From: Mycoplasma enhydrae
GTDB lineage: Bacteria; Bacillota_I; Bacilli_A; Mycoplasmatales; Metamycoplasmataceae
Length of the DNA: 64,000 bases
Direction: 5' to 3'
Assembly: GCF_017116825.1 (NCBI RefSeq)
Contig: NZ_JAFIRD010000001.1
Span: 124,001-188,000 of the forward strand
Shown here: piece by piece, positions 32,509 through 45,340 of the stretch
How the letters are laid out: the number at the start of each line of letters is the position of its first letter
Numbering within the stretch: the stretch's first letter is position 1
Program-made: the position numbers and the translations under genes
Notes under the pieces: model-generated
Database searches by the model: none
What the model was told of the DNA's origin: nothing
The model's input: only the letters and a program-made list of their open reading frames with translations

Positions 32509-35500
32509 TACTTTCCTTTCAGAGCGTCCACCGCTTTAATTTTATTTAAGCTCTTTCATGTAGCTATAGATGTCAATATAAATACTGTTAAACAAATAGT
32601 AATTGAAAGTATTATAGTTGAATATTGTAAAGTTATAGGTAATACTATTTGTGAAGTTGCCATAGTAAATGCATTAAATGCTGTAATTAATAAAAATGTT
32701 ACAGGAATCATCAATAAACAAGCAAATATTATTGCTGGAACAAAGTTAGCAAAGAATAACATTACTCTTTCACGACTTGAATAACCCAAAATTGAAAATG
32801 TAGCAATTGATCTTTGATTTGAAGCAATCATAATATTAGTAATAACAATTAAAATGATAATTGAAATTAACATTGACATAATAATGAACGCAACTAATAT
32901 TGTGTTTACTGTTCCTGATATTTCGCCAATAAAGCCGGCTTCAATGTCCTTGCTATTAACATCAAAAGAAGCTCCAAACATTAGATTTTTGCCATAAATT
33001 GTTCCTGGTTGTATACCATAAAAATCAGATACAATTTTACGAGCTATTTGTTTAAATTCTTCATTAGAATTTTCTTCTTTAACTATTTTTTGGAATTGAA
33101 CTTCATTAATTCCTAACAATTTAAATAATGATTGTTTGTAATCAAGTTTGGCATCAGGGTGTGCTTCATTATATGAATTAATATTATTTTCATAAACTGA
33201 TTTGTAATTTAGTGCTTGATCACTAATAAATATTTTTTTGAAAAATGTTCATAATGCTTGATCACTTGCCCCTTCTACTTCAAATGTTGCAGCAGCACCT
33301 CAAAAACCACTTGAAGAATATGTAGTTAAAGTATCTATAGTTTGAACTGGAGTAATATCATTTGAAAGAATACCATTGAAAGCATCATATTTTCTATCAA
33401 ATGCTGCTTTAATTTCTTTTTCTTTAGCAGGATTTGCAATTAAAGCATTTTTAAGTTCATTTTGTCTAGAATCTTTTAGACGTTTTGAAAGAGTGTCATA
33501 TCCTAATAGCTTGTCTAAAATGTCTTTTCTGGTAATAAATTCACTATTAATATATGTTTCAGAAACACCAATAACTTCAAATTTATATTTGGTTTTTGGA
33601 GCTTTTAAATTGAAAGCACGATAAGCAAATCTATCCACATGGTTTAATAAATCTAGTTCAATAACTGAACCAATTTTTAGTTTATGTTTCCTTTGTGCTA
33701 CTTCATTGATAATTAAAGGAATATTTTTTGAATCATCATATTTATATTCAACTAATTTTTGATGTAAATTGTTTTGTGTTTTATCATGAATTGATATAAA
33801 TTTAGAGTCATTGTAATATCCATAAACTCGATTTTCTTTACCATCTAATAATGTTTTAGCATAAGTGTATTTTTCATTTGTTGTGTCATTTCAATAAATG
33901 CCACCAAATGAAACAAAGAAATCAATTGATTGAATATTGCGATAAGCGTTAACTAAGAAATCACGATATTGTTGTCTAAATCTAGCTGTAGACACATTTT
34001 TTTCTTTTTGATATATTTCATTAACTGGATCTCATTCAACATATTTAAATTGCTCATCCAGACGCGAGACTTCACCAGTGTAATGTGCGCCAGACTGAGT
34101 TAAATAGAAGAAACTTGTTCGATTAGTTAAATCTTCTGGTTTGCCTTCTTTAAGATCTTTTTGAAATTTTTGAAGATCTCTTACGGCAATTACATTTTCT
34201 ATAAAAGTACCTTCTGTATTTAAATAATCTTCATTTTTGCCAATTTTTGTTATATCAATTAGATATTGAGTATTTTGAACTTCTTTTGCAACTCGTTTGA
34301 ATATTTGAGCTATTCTAGCCCTTTGAGTTTCAGGAATATTAGCATAAGTTACATCTCAAGGAGTTAGTTCAACTGAAATGTCCATTAGAATGTCTAATGA
34401 AGATTTGGTTAGAACTACAGGACTATATGGTTTTTGAATAACATCTGTATTAAATGAACCTCCAGGACGCAAGAAATTAGGATTTTCATAATCTAATTGA
34501 CTGCCCGCGCTTGAAGAACCGCCTGCTATATCATTAGGAACATACAATAATGAATTAATATCATTTTTATTATATGTCACATAAGGTCCACCTTCAGTGG
34601 TAGGACTTTCTAAGTCTAGTTTATATTTATATAATCTATCTTTATATGTTTTGGTTATAACCTTATTGAAAACGTTATTTGAAGATAAGAAAAACATAGA
34701 TATTAAAGAAGTTGTTGAAAATGCTAAGAATAAAGAAAGCATTTTTCAGAAGTTATTTAGTGTCATTGAAGCTATATATCTTGCTTTAATAGGCAATTTT
34801 CTAAACAATGATGAAACACGTTGCGAGAAGTTACCAACACTTACTTCAGTTAAACCGCTCATTAATTCAGTTGGTTTTTTTCTAACAGATAAAGCTGTTA
34901 TAAGGAATATTATTGAGCTCACAAATAGCAGTGGGACAAATATCGTTAAAATCATGGCTAATGGATGGAATGGAATAATATTATTTTCCAAGGTTCAGTA
35001 TGATGATAATATTCCCATTGCAGGTCTTTGTAAAGAATATCCTAAAATATAGCCAATTATTCCACCGACGGCAGCTGGAATTCAGCCGAATGCACAAAAG
35101 GCAAATGCTATTTTAGTTAATTTATAACCTTGAGCTCTTAGAATACCAACAACTTTGTTTCTTGCCTGTATATAACGTTTAATAACAAAGTAAACAACAA
35201 AAGCTACTAAAACTGTTAGAACTAAAATTAGATATATTGTTACGTTTTGAATTGTTTTAACTATTGATCTTATTGTAACAATTCTAATTTGCCTTTCAGG
35301 GTTAATGCTATCTAATTCATCTCTTAAATAAACTTTTTTTAATGAATTTGGATTGATTTTTTCAACTTCTCTAGCAAAAAGTTTTTGTAATTCTTGAGGG
35401 CTCTTGCCTTCTATGAAACGGTTTTTAGCATCTAAAGGCGCTTTAACTAAAGCATAAGTTTTTAGCGCAAATGTTGGATAAGCAGAATGAATTCTATCAA

Positions 35501-38500
35501 AACCTTTTGAATTCACATAAATAATTGCTTGTGTGTTTGTGTCAACTTGAATATTTTCTTCATTAACAACAGGATATAAATAATCAGAAGTCGAATCAAT
35601 TCCAATAATTAAGTATTCTTGGTTATTAACTGTAACCTTGTATTGATCATCAAGGTTAGAAATAAATAATTGCATTGTATAAGGATTACCTAAATATTTG
35701 CTTATATCCCCTGTATATGCTCGCTTATTATTCTTTGAAGCATAACCGTAATTAACTTTAGCTAAATATGAACCAGAATCAGAAAATGAAATAAGGTTAG
35801 AAATTTCAATTGGTTCAATAATACTTGTTAAAGCTTTTTTAAGTGAATTGGTTATATCAATATTAAATATATTCAATGACTTGCCATCTGAGTCTCTTAA
35901 AATTTTGTTGAAAAGATTATTAAATCTTGATAAATCTAGTTCAACAGCACTATCATTTCTACTTTCAATTAATTTAAGTGAATTTTCATAATTGTGAGTT
36001 AAAGATTCAATTTGGCTATGAATGTCATTTATGTTAGCAAATTTTAGATTATTTAACATTTTTTTAATGATATGAGCAATATTGCCTTCATTTGGATTAG
36101 GACTCAAGGTGTAGTATAAAAGAAATTGTGGAAAGCTTAGTAATGTTAAAGGATTTAGCAAGTTCTTAGGAACATTTAGTAATGATAATCTATTTGATAA
36201 ATTTGAATTTTCGATAGCCATTTTATAAGCCAAATCAAAATCATAATCATCATTAATTAAAGCTTCAATTTTATTTGATTCATTTGTTTTTAAAAACGAA
36301 TCTAAAAACATTTCTAATGCTTTATTATAGAAAGTTGGCATTTGTGTAGCATTAGCCACATAACCTAAGTTATAGGTTAGTTCATTTGAATTTCTAATTA
36401 ATAAGTTTTTAATTTTAGAAATAATGTCAGCAGAAATACCACTAGTTTCAAGATTTGCACTAAATTGATTAATAGCACTTGAGTTTTCTAGCAATTTAGT
36501 TATTTCTTGATTGGCTAGAGTTGTATGTGCATGTGAGTAAGCCATTTTTAATAATGTGGCTTTGTAATCGCTATCACTTCCTAAAACACCCATACTTGGT
36601 ATTGGATTAATTACTTTATCATAATTAGTTAATACCTTAGCAAATTCTGGGTTTTTAGCCAATTTATAAATTTCTTTTAAAATTAGTTTTATTTGGTCAA
36701 ATGAAAGTATTTTTTCAAATTCTTTTTTAATTAACCTGTTGCCAGTTTTTGGATCAACAATGATTTTTTCCTTTGCATCACCTATTCTATTTAAGAAGTA
36801 TGCTAATTTAATTCATAGATTATATAAAACAAAATGGTTATTAATAATGTCATATTGCCCATTAGTCATAAATAATGAAGCAAAATTTTGAGCTAATAAA
36901 GTATGAATTGTTTTATAAATCTTAATATTAGCAGCATGATCTTGACTTGATTCATCTATTAAGGCTGATAAATAAGCTAAATCTCCATAAGAATTAGGAT
37001 TTAGATCTTTGGTACTATCAACATTAAAATCATATTTATTGTCTGATTTTTTAAATGATTTTAGTTGAAGTTTTTGGATATATTGATGATATTTAATTAA
37101 TTTATTTTTTAATAAAGCTAAATCATTAAGCTCAATTTCATTAATTAGTGCTTGATTTTTAATGAAATCATACTCTGAAGAAGTTAATTGAATTTGTTGG
37201 TTTTGTTTGATGGCATTATCTACTTTAATAATAAGTTTTTCAACGTCTAACAAATCAAAACGATTAATTGGTTTATTAAATGGATCAGGTTTTGAATTAT
37301 TATTAATTTGAGGGAACGCTAATTTAGGTAAAATACCTAAATCTAATAAACTAATTTTTCCAGGATCGGCTGAAGGAATAGAAATATTTAGTTCACTTAT
37401 AATATTTGAAGTTTTGTCTGATAGATTTAGCAACTTAATTAAAGCATTTTGAATTTGATTAATTTTTCCTGATGAAACTTCATTATCTATTGAAGAACTA
37501 ATTGAAGCCATGAAAGAAGCTAAATAATCAGTGCTTGTTAAAACTTCAGTGTTGTAATTGTTGTAAATTTTGTTATTTGCAGTAATAGAACTTTTAACTT
37601 GTTTTATTAGTTTATTTAATGAATCACTAAATTTAGTGATATTTACATTTGAAATAATTTCAAATAAACCTTCTTGCACATTTGAATATGAGCCATCTTT
37701 ATTGGCATCTAGTGCTTCAAAAAAGTTTTTGGCTTGGTTTTTGGTTTGTTCGTCTAAAGGTCTTGAAGCTGCTTCATATGCTCTAATTCATTTTTGATAA
37801 TAACTTGAATTTGAATCTGGACTTAAAATTTTAGAAAAATCAACTTGTTTAATTAATTTATTAAGTGTGCTTTTAAATTTGTGCTCATCAAGCGATTGTA
37901 ATAAAGAAATAATAATTCTATCATTTGATAAATTTCAATACTCAGCATCCACAGCAGTAAACGGTTTATATGGATGTTTTTGATATCAATCTTGAATAAT
38001 GGCACTAAATTTAATGAAATCAACAGATTCTACAAATTCAGCTAGAATGTCAAATATTTTAGCCTTGTCCTTTATTAAAACAAGCAATTCAGATAAACTT
38101 AATTTTAGTTGAGGAATAATATAAACTTTTGAAAAACCTAAAAGTCCACTTAGTTTATTAATTTCAGCTACTAAACGAGCATCTCTTTCGGCTATTGTAG
38201 AACCAAACGATTCATACTGCTTTTTGAAGTATCTTAAAATATTGCTAATAAGGTTTTGAATAAACACATTAGCATTCATATTTAAATATTCAAGGTTTTT
38301 ATTTTTTCCTTGTTCGATTGGTTCAGATAGATATTTAAATATATCTAAAATTGTTTTAGTTAAAATTGATGAATTAATTTTTGTAGCGGCTAAAAATTTT
38401 TGTAATTCATTAGCTTCAATTGAATCTGAAATAGCTTTGAAAAAGCGATAAATATCTTGTTTATTAAACAGTTTAGCAAAATCTGTATCCAAAATAATTG

Positions 38501-40871
38501 ATCTTGCTTTATCAATCAATTTTCTAATTGTATTTTGTTGAATAATTTCTTGGGTTAATTCATTAGAAACTGCACCAAAGCTAACAGGTAAGGTAATTTG
38601 GTTTTTAAATTTAGGGTTTATTTGTGCTCAACCATTAGGACCAATGTCACCTCTAATGGTATAGTTTTGAATTACTAAATAGTTATAAACTTCATCTAGA
38701 GTTAAATAATCTTTATTATTAATTAAAACTTTGTTTCAAACACTTTGTGAACTAAAACCTTTAATAGGACTTTTTTGTAAGAATACATATTGTCCTCGTC
38801 TAGGCATAGCCAATGCTCCCACTACTGTTGCACCTTTTGATTTTAGCTCAGGAGTAGCTGTTGTTAAAATTAATAATTTACCATTAGTTAAATAAGGAAT
38901 TCGTGTATTAATTAAAAAATCATAATAATCTTCAAATCGGATATCAGCATTGAAATAATTAATGATAGGTGTTAATTTTTGATATAGCACTGTATCAATT
39001 ATTTCTCTTGTATATACTGAAGGGATCTTATTTATTTTATTAGATTTAGGATCTGGCTTTAAAACTATTTTCTCGGCAGCTTCATTAGAAATACTACTAT
39101 GCAATATACCAGGATTTAATGTTTCATTATACAACTTTCCAATGTTGCTTTCTACGCCGAATATTTTACGGTTTTTATCACCTGTATCAACAAAATGAAA
39201 AACATTTTTCTTTCCAGTTTTTTCATCAACAGTTTCAACGGTTATAGTTTTTCTAATTCCTAGATTTTCTTTACCTACATTTTTTTCTACATCATCTAAA
39301 ATTGATTTTCTTGCAAAATTAATGGCACCATTTCGAATTATTTCTTGAAAATTAGCTAGTTTTTCAACATTTGATACGTCTAAAAATTGTTCATTTGTTA
39401 ATTCATCTGGACCGAATATTTTGAACTCAACTTGTTTTATATTATGTAAATTAACTTTTTCTTGATTTGTCTTTGCTTCAGGTATATGACTATTACTTTG
39501 ACCACCTGTTCAAGGTGTTTTAAATATATCATTAACATCTTCTTTTTCTAGTCTTTTAGTGATATTAGAGGTTTGGCTAAATTGAGTGCCATCACCAATA
39601 GTATAAATTGTAGTTATAGTTTTATCTCAATATGAAAAATATAAATTGTTTTTATATCCTTCTGGGTTTGTTTTTTTGAAATTATCAATATACTTAAAAT
39701 AAGAACCTTTTCAGTTCGATTTTTCTTCATCACTTAATTCATTTCAGTTCATTACATAACGGTATCAGTTATAAGTAATTAGTGTTTCTGTCTTACGAAT
39801 TCAATTATGTGGAATTTTATATGTTTTATTAGCTTCTAAATCAATATATAATGGTGTATTTGTTTCTAAAGAATTTTTAGCTAAGTAACTATTTAATTTA
39901 AAAGTTCCTTCTAATAAATCGTCTTTTGATATATTTTTTGTAGTTGTTTTAAAACCTGTTTTCAGCTTCAGTTCGCCTGTATCATGTTTTATCTTATCAA
40001 AATATCATTTATTATCGTTGGCATCTTTTTTAAAACCTAATAGGTCTAAAACATCTTCAGATTTAATAATTGCTAAAGTGTTTTGTGATTTTCATTGGTC
40101 ATAATCAGAAGTTAAAAATGATGCTTCTTTAGTTAAAGTATTAATAAATAACGGTGATGATTCTACAATTGAATCATTTTTTTGTTGTTGACCATATGGA
40201 CCTTTTGGTGCATATGAAATGCTTAAAATATCACCTAATTTAATCGGTGATTTGAAAGTAATTGTTTCATTAGCAATAATGCTTTGTTTTTGAGTAATAG
40301 GGATATATTTTTTATCTTGTTTTTTGTATACTTTAAATTTTCTATTAGAACCTGAAAATCTAAATTCTCTTATTTTAGTAGAATCTGGATTTGGTTTGTT
40401 AATTTCAAATTCAACACTAGTAACATTAGATTTTAGTTGTTCATAGTACAAACTCATTAAATCCACTGTTGAAATATAATAATTTTCATCAGCATTTCAA
40501 TTATCAATATTGCCTTTTATTTTTAAGTATTCTTGTTGGTGTGCTGGCAAATTAATTGAATATGAAATCATAGAGCCGTTTTTAGCACTTTCAAACATTA
40601 TTGGTTTATTAATATTGGTTTTATTATCAGCTCCAATTTGGTTGTAACCATTTCGCGGAATAATACCGGAAGGATTAATGTCTAAGTCTACAGTTAAATC
40701 ATGCAATTTTGACACCTTGTCATATGCATTGATTGTTTTAGAGTATGATGTTTTAACATCATTTAATAAAGTAAATAAAAAAGTTGTTAAAAATATTAAT
40801 ATTGTTAAACATATTAAAGTTACTTTATTTTTAGCAAGTGATTTAAAAACTTCTTTAAATAGTCTTCTCAT
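32508..40871 (-). CDS. Giant FtsX/MacB-type ABC transporter permease
   Basis: One open frame of 2,787 residues; I followed it across its full length and found only TGA (Trp) codons, no TAA or TAG. It has a basic N-terminus and a first membrane helix (about 16-38), then an extracellular region of roughly 1,830 residues, three helices at about 1874-1994, another helix at about 2043-2063, a second ectodomain of about 580 residues, and three final helices at about 2650-2770. This is two MacB-like units (helix, ectodomain, FtsX-type three-helix bundle) fused in one chain, the first ectodomain being hugely enlarged. It overlaps its ATPase gene by one base. The substrate is unknown; lipoprotein or peptide export or envelope remodelling are possibilities. 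Confidence 0.85.
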
Positions 40872-41014
40872 ACGTTTCCTCCAAATATTATTAAGGAATT
40901 ATGGCAGCCTTAATAATTTAAGGTAAATTATATAATTTTTTATTTATATTATTAAATTATTATTTAATAAGGATAAAAGTGTTTAATTAATATAAGCCCT
41001 AAAAAAGTAAAAAA

Positions 41015-41037
41015 TCTTTCCATATTATTAGGAAAGA
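41015..41037 (-). terminator. Terminator of prs-rsmG
   Basis: TCTTTCC/GGAAAGA forms a 7-bp stem 11 nt past the rsmG stop codon, followed on the minus strand by TTTTTTACTTTTTT. The gap to the permease start (40872-41014) holds only AT-rich promoter-like sequence. Confidence 0.8.
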
Positions 41038-41047
41038 AATAATTATT

Positions 41048-41770
41048 TTATCTATTTTTAAGATTGTTTTTGATTATTGTAGACCACTTGCGTGGAATGT
41101 CAACAGGAGTTTTTGATTTTTTTTGATAATGAACTAAAATATTATTAATACTAAAGAATTTACCAACATTTAAAATGTTAAAATCTATCTTTAATAAATT
41201 AGATATTCATTTAGCATTATCAATTTCATTTTGATAATTTGAAGATTTTAAGAAACAAAATGTTGCTGATATTTTTGCTAATCTGTGTGATATTTCTACA
41301 AGATTTTTTAGTTCAGATACAGCTCGAGCACTAATAAAATCATATATTTCAAATTCTGATGATTCTTCTGCTCTTTGTTTAGCAATTTTTATGTTTTTTA
41401 GGTTGCATTTTTTAATTACTTGTCCTAAAAAATTCACCCTCTTGTCTAGGGGTTCATAAATAGTTAAATCAAAATTAGGATTGTAAATAAAATAAGGAAT
41501 AATAGGAAAACCAGCACCAGAGCCAATATCTAGTATTTTTAGGTTATTTAAATTGATAATTTCTTGGTTAATTTTTTTGAATATTAAAATTGATTCAATT
41601 ATGCCTTCTTTAACTAGTTTTTCTTCATAAAAACCAGTCAAGTTATACTTGGCATTTTCTGTTTCTAATAAATAATAATAATCATAAAGTTTAGTGATTG
41701 TTTGTTCATCAATTTCATTTATGTATTCTTTGATAATTTTTTTAAAATTATCTATCGCTATAATCTTCAT
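41048..41770 (-). CDS. rsmG: 16S rRNA (guanine-N7)-methyltransferase G
   Basis: RsmG (GidB) methylates N7 of G527 in 16S rRNA using SAM. The 240-residue product has the N-terminal helix set ending NAKYNLTGF near residue 40, the SAM-binding motif ILDIGSGAGFPIIP near residue 80 and the FISARAVSELKNLVEIS segment near 145. The ATG at 41770 lies inside the prs coding region and overlaps it by 23 bp. Confidence 0.93.
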
Positions 41771-42710
41771 ATATGTCACTAATTGAAGTGTTATTTATGT
41801 TAGCTTCAATTACCATTCCTAAAAATTCAGCCATTGATAATTGTCTAAGCTTTTTAAAATGTGCTAAATTAGAATGGTCAATTGAATTAGTTACAATAAC
41901 TTCACTAATTATTTCGTTATTTTCAAACATTTCAAAGCCACGTGAAAATAAACCATGAGTAGCAGCAATAATTATTTTTTTAGCACCTTGTTTTTTTAGT
42001 GTTTCAGCAGCATGAATTATGGTTCCTCCGGTATCAATAATATCATCATAAATAATTACATTTTTATTCTTAACATCACCTAAAACACCCATAATTTCAG
42101 ATACATTTGGAGCTGTTCTTCTTTTATCTATAATTGCTATTTGTTCATCATCATTAAGTAATTCTGATAATTGTCTAGCTCTAACCGCACCACCATGATC
42201 TGGTGAAACAATAACAAATTTTTCCTTTCTTTTACGCATTTCGGAAGCAAATATAAAATGTCCCCTTAAATCATCAACTGGAATATTAAAAAAACCTTGG
42301 ATTGAAGCATTATGTAAATCAACAGTTATAACTTTTGTAACACCTGCTTTTTCTAATAAATCAGCAACTAATTTTGCTGTTATTGGCTGACGACCTTTGG
42401 CTTTTCTGTCTTGTCTTGCATAGCCATAATATGTCAATACGCAAACTATGCTTTTAGCGCTAGCTCTTTTTAGAGCATCAACAAATATTAATAAATCCAT
42501 TAAATTATCATTAACAGGTTTACTTGTGTTACATATTACAAATACATGACGGTTTCTAACTGTTATATTAGTTGATAAAATTCTTTCTCCATCAGCAAAA
42601 ACTGTTTTGTCAACTGGTTCTATTTTTTGATGAATGTATTGACCAATTTGTGAGGCTAATTCAACAGAATTTTCCATTCCAAAAATAACAACATTTTTAT
42701 CATTTTTCAT
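41748..42710 (-). CDS. prs: Ribose-phosphate pyrophosphokinase
   Basis: The enzyme makes PRPP from ribose-5-phosphate and ATP for nucleotide synthesis and salvage. The 320-residue sequence has the N-terminal FADGERIL motif, the LTYYGYARQDRK catalytic loop near residue 92, VITVDLHNASIQGFF near 127 and the PRPP-binding loop IIYDDIIDTGGT near 218. The ATG at 42710 has an AGGAGAG Shine-Dalgarno and a TATAAT box at 42769-42774. Confidence 0.97.
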   Translation of the reverse strand: MKNDKNVVIFGMENSVELASQIGQYIHQKIEPVDKTVFADGERILSTNITVRNRHVFVICNTSKPVNDNLMDLLIFVDALKRASAKSIVCVLTYYGYARQDRKAKGRQPITAKLVADLLEKAGVTKVITVDLHNASIQGFFNIPVDDLRGHFIFASEMRKRKEKFVIVSPDHGGAVRARQLSELLNDDEQIAIIDKRRTAPNVSEIMGVLGDVKNKNVIIYDDIIDTGGTIIHAAETLKKQGAKKIIIAATHGLFSRGFEMFENNEIISEVIVTNSIDHSNLAHFKKLRQLSMAEFLGMVIEANINNTSISDIYEDYSDR

Positions 42711-42781
42711 TATAAAAAACTCTCCTATTTAAATTGTTTATTCAAATATTAATTTTACTTCATTTGAAATTATATTTAACA

Positions 42782-42806
42782 AAAAGTGCCGCTCTGCGCA
42801 GCACTT
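42782..42806 (-). terminator. Terminator of the repeat lipoprotein
   Basis: AAGTGC...GCACTT closes around an inner CGC/GCG pair, 11 nt past the stop codon, with a TTTTT tail on the minus strand. Confidence 0.8.
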
Positions 42807-42816
42807 ATTGTTCTAT

Positions 42817-44991
42817 TTAAACAAAGCCATCAATTGTTATTTCAACTTCTCATTTAACAGTAGGTCTATATTTTAATTTTAAAGTTAGTTTTACTTTGAC
42901 TGATTTTGTAGTTTCATCTGCTACTAATTCTTTATTTACTTCCTCAATAACTACATCACTAATTTTAACCTTGAAATTTTCTGGTTTTTGAATTGCAGCT
43001 GTTGCAGAATTCGAAGTCTTATCATTTTCATAATCTACTGTAATTTTATTTTTAACTTCATCTGCTGTTCATTTAGATGGTTGACCTCTTTTAAGGTTTT
43101 GAATTTGAACTGTTATTTCACCTAATTCTTTACCATATGCTTTTTGATTTAATTTGATAGTAATTATTCCACTATCATGATCATAAGCTGTTTCCTTAAA
43201 TTCATAATCATAGTCACCACTTTTTGAAATAGATCTTAATGGTTCACCACTTAGTTGAATTTCTTCAAGATAAATTTTTTCATTTTCTTCTTTAGAATTT
43301 TCGCTTATTTCTTTATCTCTTCATTGAACTTTTACATCATTTTTATCTTTAGGAAATTGTTTTTTAAATCCTGTAATTTCTATTGAAAAATAACCAATAC
43401 GAGTATTATCCGAAGCGTTAAATTGATTAACATTTACTTTAAGTGTTCCTGGCATATTAGCTTCTAAACCAAGTATTTGATATTTGTATTTTCCACTTTT
43501 ACTATTAATTTCAACATCTTCTTCTTTGATTGATCTAGCTGATCTTGTTGAATATTGAGAAGCACTTAAACCTTTAATTGTAATTACTGCATCATTTTTA
43601 TCTTCAGGTAGTTGTTTTTTGAAACCAGTTAATTTCATTTCAGCTGAAAAGCCAGTACGTGTACCTGATAGATCTTGTTCATAAATTAACAATCCTAATG
43701 TTCCTTTTTCAGGGTCCTTACCATTGTCTTCAACTTCATATTTATTTTTATTACTTTTACTTTTAACTACAAGTTTAAAAGGGAAGTCCGAATAATAATC
43801 TTTATATTTATCTTGAGTAACTTGTTCTTTTTTTACATCATCTCATAATTCTACTATTACATCAGCCAATATTCTTTGTTGGTGTTCTTCTGCTGAAGGA
43901 GGTGTTTTAAAACCTTCTAAATCATGCTCAAATTCATATGTTGTAGTTGCTTTTTTAGCTTCAATAGTAACAGTGATACTTGAATCTGTTTTTTTAACTC
44001 ATGATTTAACTTTTGTATCTCAGCCATCACGTTTAGATATCACTTCGAAATTGTCTAATGAAATATCAGCTACAAGAGTATTTTCTTTGTTTTTATAACC
44101 TATAAGAGTAGAACTTGATACAAGATCTTTAGATTCGATTACAGGTGGAGTAGCACTTTCTTCTTTAAAACCTTCTAATTCTTTAGTTATAGTATATGTT
44201 TTAGTTCCTTTAGAAACTTTTAAAGTAATGGTAATGCTTGTTTTGGTTTTTTCAGCAAATGATTCAACAGTTGCACTTCAGCCACTAGGAGTCTTAACTG
44301 TTATTTTTGTTTTATCTATATCTTTAACAAGCACTGTGTTTTTGTTTGGATAATCTACTGTGGTTTGATCTTTTACTTGTTGCTCTGTTAATTCTACTTC
44401 AGAAGTTGTATTTTCTTTAAAACCGGTCAATTCTTTGGTTATAGTATATGTTTTAGTTCCTTTAGAAACTTTTAAAGTAACTGTGATACTGGTTTTAGTT
44501 TTTTCAGCAAATGATTCAACAGTTGCACTTCAGCCACTAGGAGTCTTAACTGTTATTTTTGTTTTATCTATATCTTTAACAAACACTGTGTTTTTGTTTG
44601 GATAATCTACTGTGGTTTGATCTTTTACCTGTTGCTCTGTTAATTCTACTTCAGGGGTTGTAGTTTCTTTAAAACCTTTTATTTCTTTTTTAATTTCATA
44701 TTCAGTTTTATCTTTAGAAGCAATTATAGTTAAGATTACTTTTTTATTTGCTTTATCAACTGAGTGGTCTTTAACTTTAAATGTTCATCCCGATTGATTT
44801 TCAAGAGAAATTTTACTTACATCAAATTTATCAATTTCAGTATTTGAAATGTCTGGGTATACAGGCTTAGCTATTTGTTCCACTTTTTCTTTTGATTCAA
44901 TTTTTTGGCAACCTGCGGAAATAATTGTTGGTGCAATTGCTAAGCTTGGTAAAATTCCAAGCATAATCAAAATTTTTTTGTTTTTGGTCAT
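42817..44991 (-). CDS. Repeat-containing surface lipoprotein
   Basis: A 724-residue lipoprotein precursor with lipobox IISAGC (Cys near residue 28). The mature part is built from beta-rich modules of about 84 residues, each ending in a (K)EI/L-x-GFK motif and starting again with V-x-L-x-x-Q-Q-V-K. Two modules (residues about 109-276) are almost identical, others have drifted, and the C-terminal modules repeat the GFKKQ(L/F)P(E/K)DKND motif. One TGA-encoded Trp sits in each module (PSGWSATV). The architecture resembles mycoplasma surface proteins that vary in size by gain or loss of repeats; the function is unknown. Confidence 0.85.
44161..44412 (-). repeat. 252-bp tandem repeat, copy 1
   Basis: Direct repeat encoding an 84-residue module of the surface lipoprotein. 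It matches the adjacent copy with few differences over most of its length, and the middle is nearly perfect. Confidence 0.85.
44413..44664 (-). repeat. 252-bp tandem repeat, copy 2
   Basis: Adjacent direct copy of 44161-44412. A third, diverged module follows toward the N-terminus (44665 to about 44880). Confidence 0.85.
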
Positions 44992-45040
44992 TTATATCCT
45001 TTCAAAATATATGTCTTTTACATTATTAATTGTAACACGT

Positions 45041-45059
45041 TTTGATTATTATAATCAAA
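45041..45059. promoter_or_regulatory. Perfect 9-bp palindrome upstream of the repeat lipoprotein
   Basis: TTTGATTAT-T-ATAATCAAA lies 50 bp before the start codon of the repeat lipoprotein, where the -35 region would be. It could be an operator, although AT-rich palindromes also arise by chance. Confidence 0.3.
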
Positions 45060-45142
45060 GTGTCAAAATGGTGGCTATAATAAAAAATTGCCGCACTTTT
45101 AGTTTCATGCAACAATTTAGTGATTATTTTAATAAACCTCAA

Positions 45143-45307
45143 TTACATTTTTGATAATTTACGCATGAGGTCTTCAAAAGCTTTTAAACTTTCAGGATGA
45201 TTTTCTTTTTCTCACTTTAACATTTTTTCTCATTGTTCATCTGATATAAATGAAGATTCATTATACATAGAAACATTAAAACTTACATTATTTTTGGTTT
45301 TATTCAT
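45143..45307 (-). CDS. 54-residue protein downstream of the Doc-type gene
   Basis: A short charged protein with an AAAGGAGGTC Shine-Dalgarno directly before its ATG at 45307, which is strong evidence that it is translated. It has two TGA-encoded Trp (DEQWEKMLKWEKE) and a probable C-terminal helix. It begins 33 bp after the Doc-type gene. Its size and position fit an antitoxin or immunity partner, but classical Phd precedes Doc and no family match is evident, so this is only a hypothesis. Confidence 0.6.
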
Positions 45308-45340
45308 CTTGACCTCCTTTTTCATAAACATATTTTACCA

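Noticed and set aside
32508-40871. Apparent chain of many short genes or frameshifted fragments in the exporter region
   Set aside because: All pieces share one frame and are separated only by TGA codons; with TGA read as Trp a single gene remains.
44161-44664. Possible CRISPR array
   Set aside because: The repeats are long, adjacent and lie in frame within a lipoprotein gene, without unique spacers or cas genes.
45088-45121. Possible terminator AAATTG...CAATTT after the small Doc-linked gene
   Set aside because: The stem is short and broken, with no T-run in the right place.
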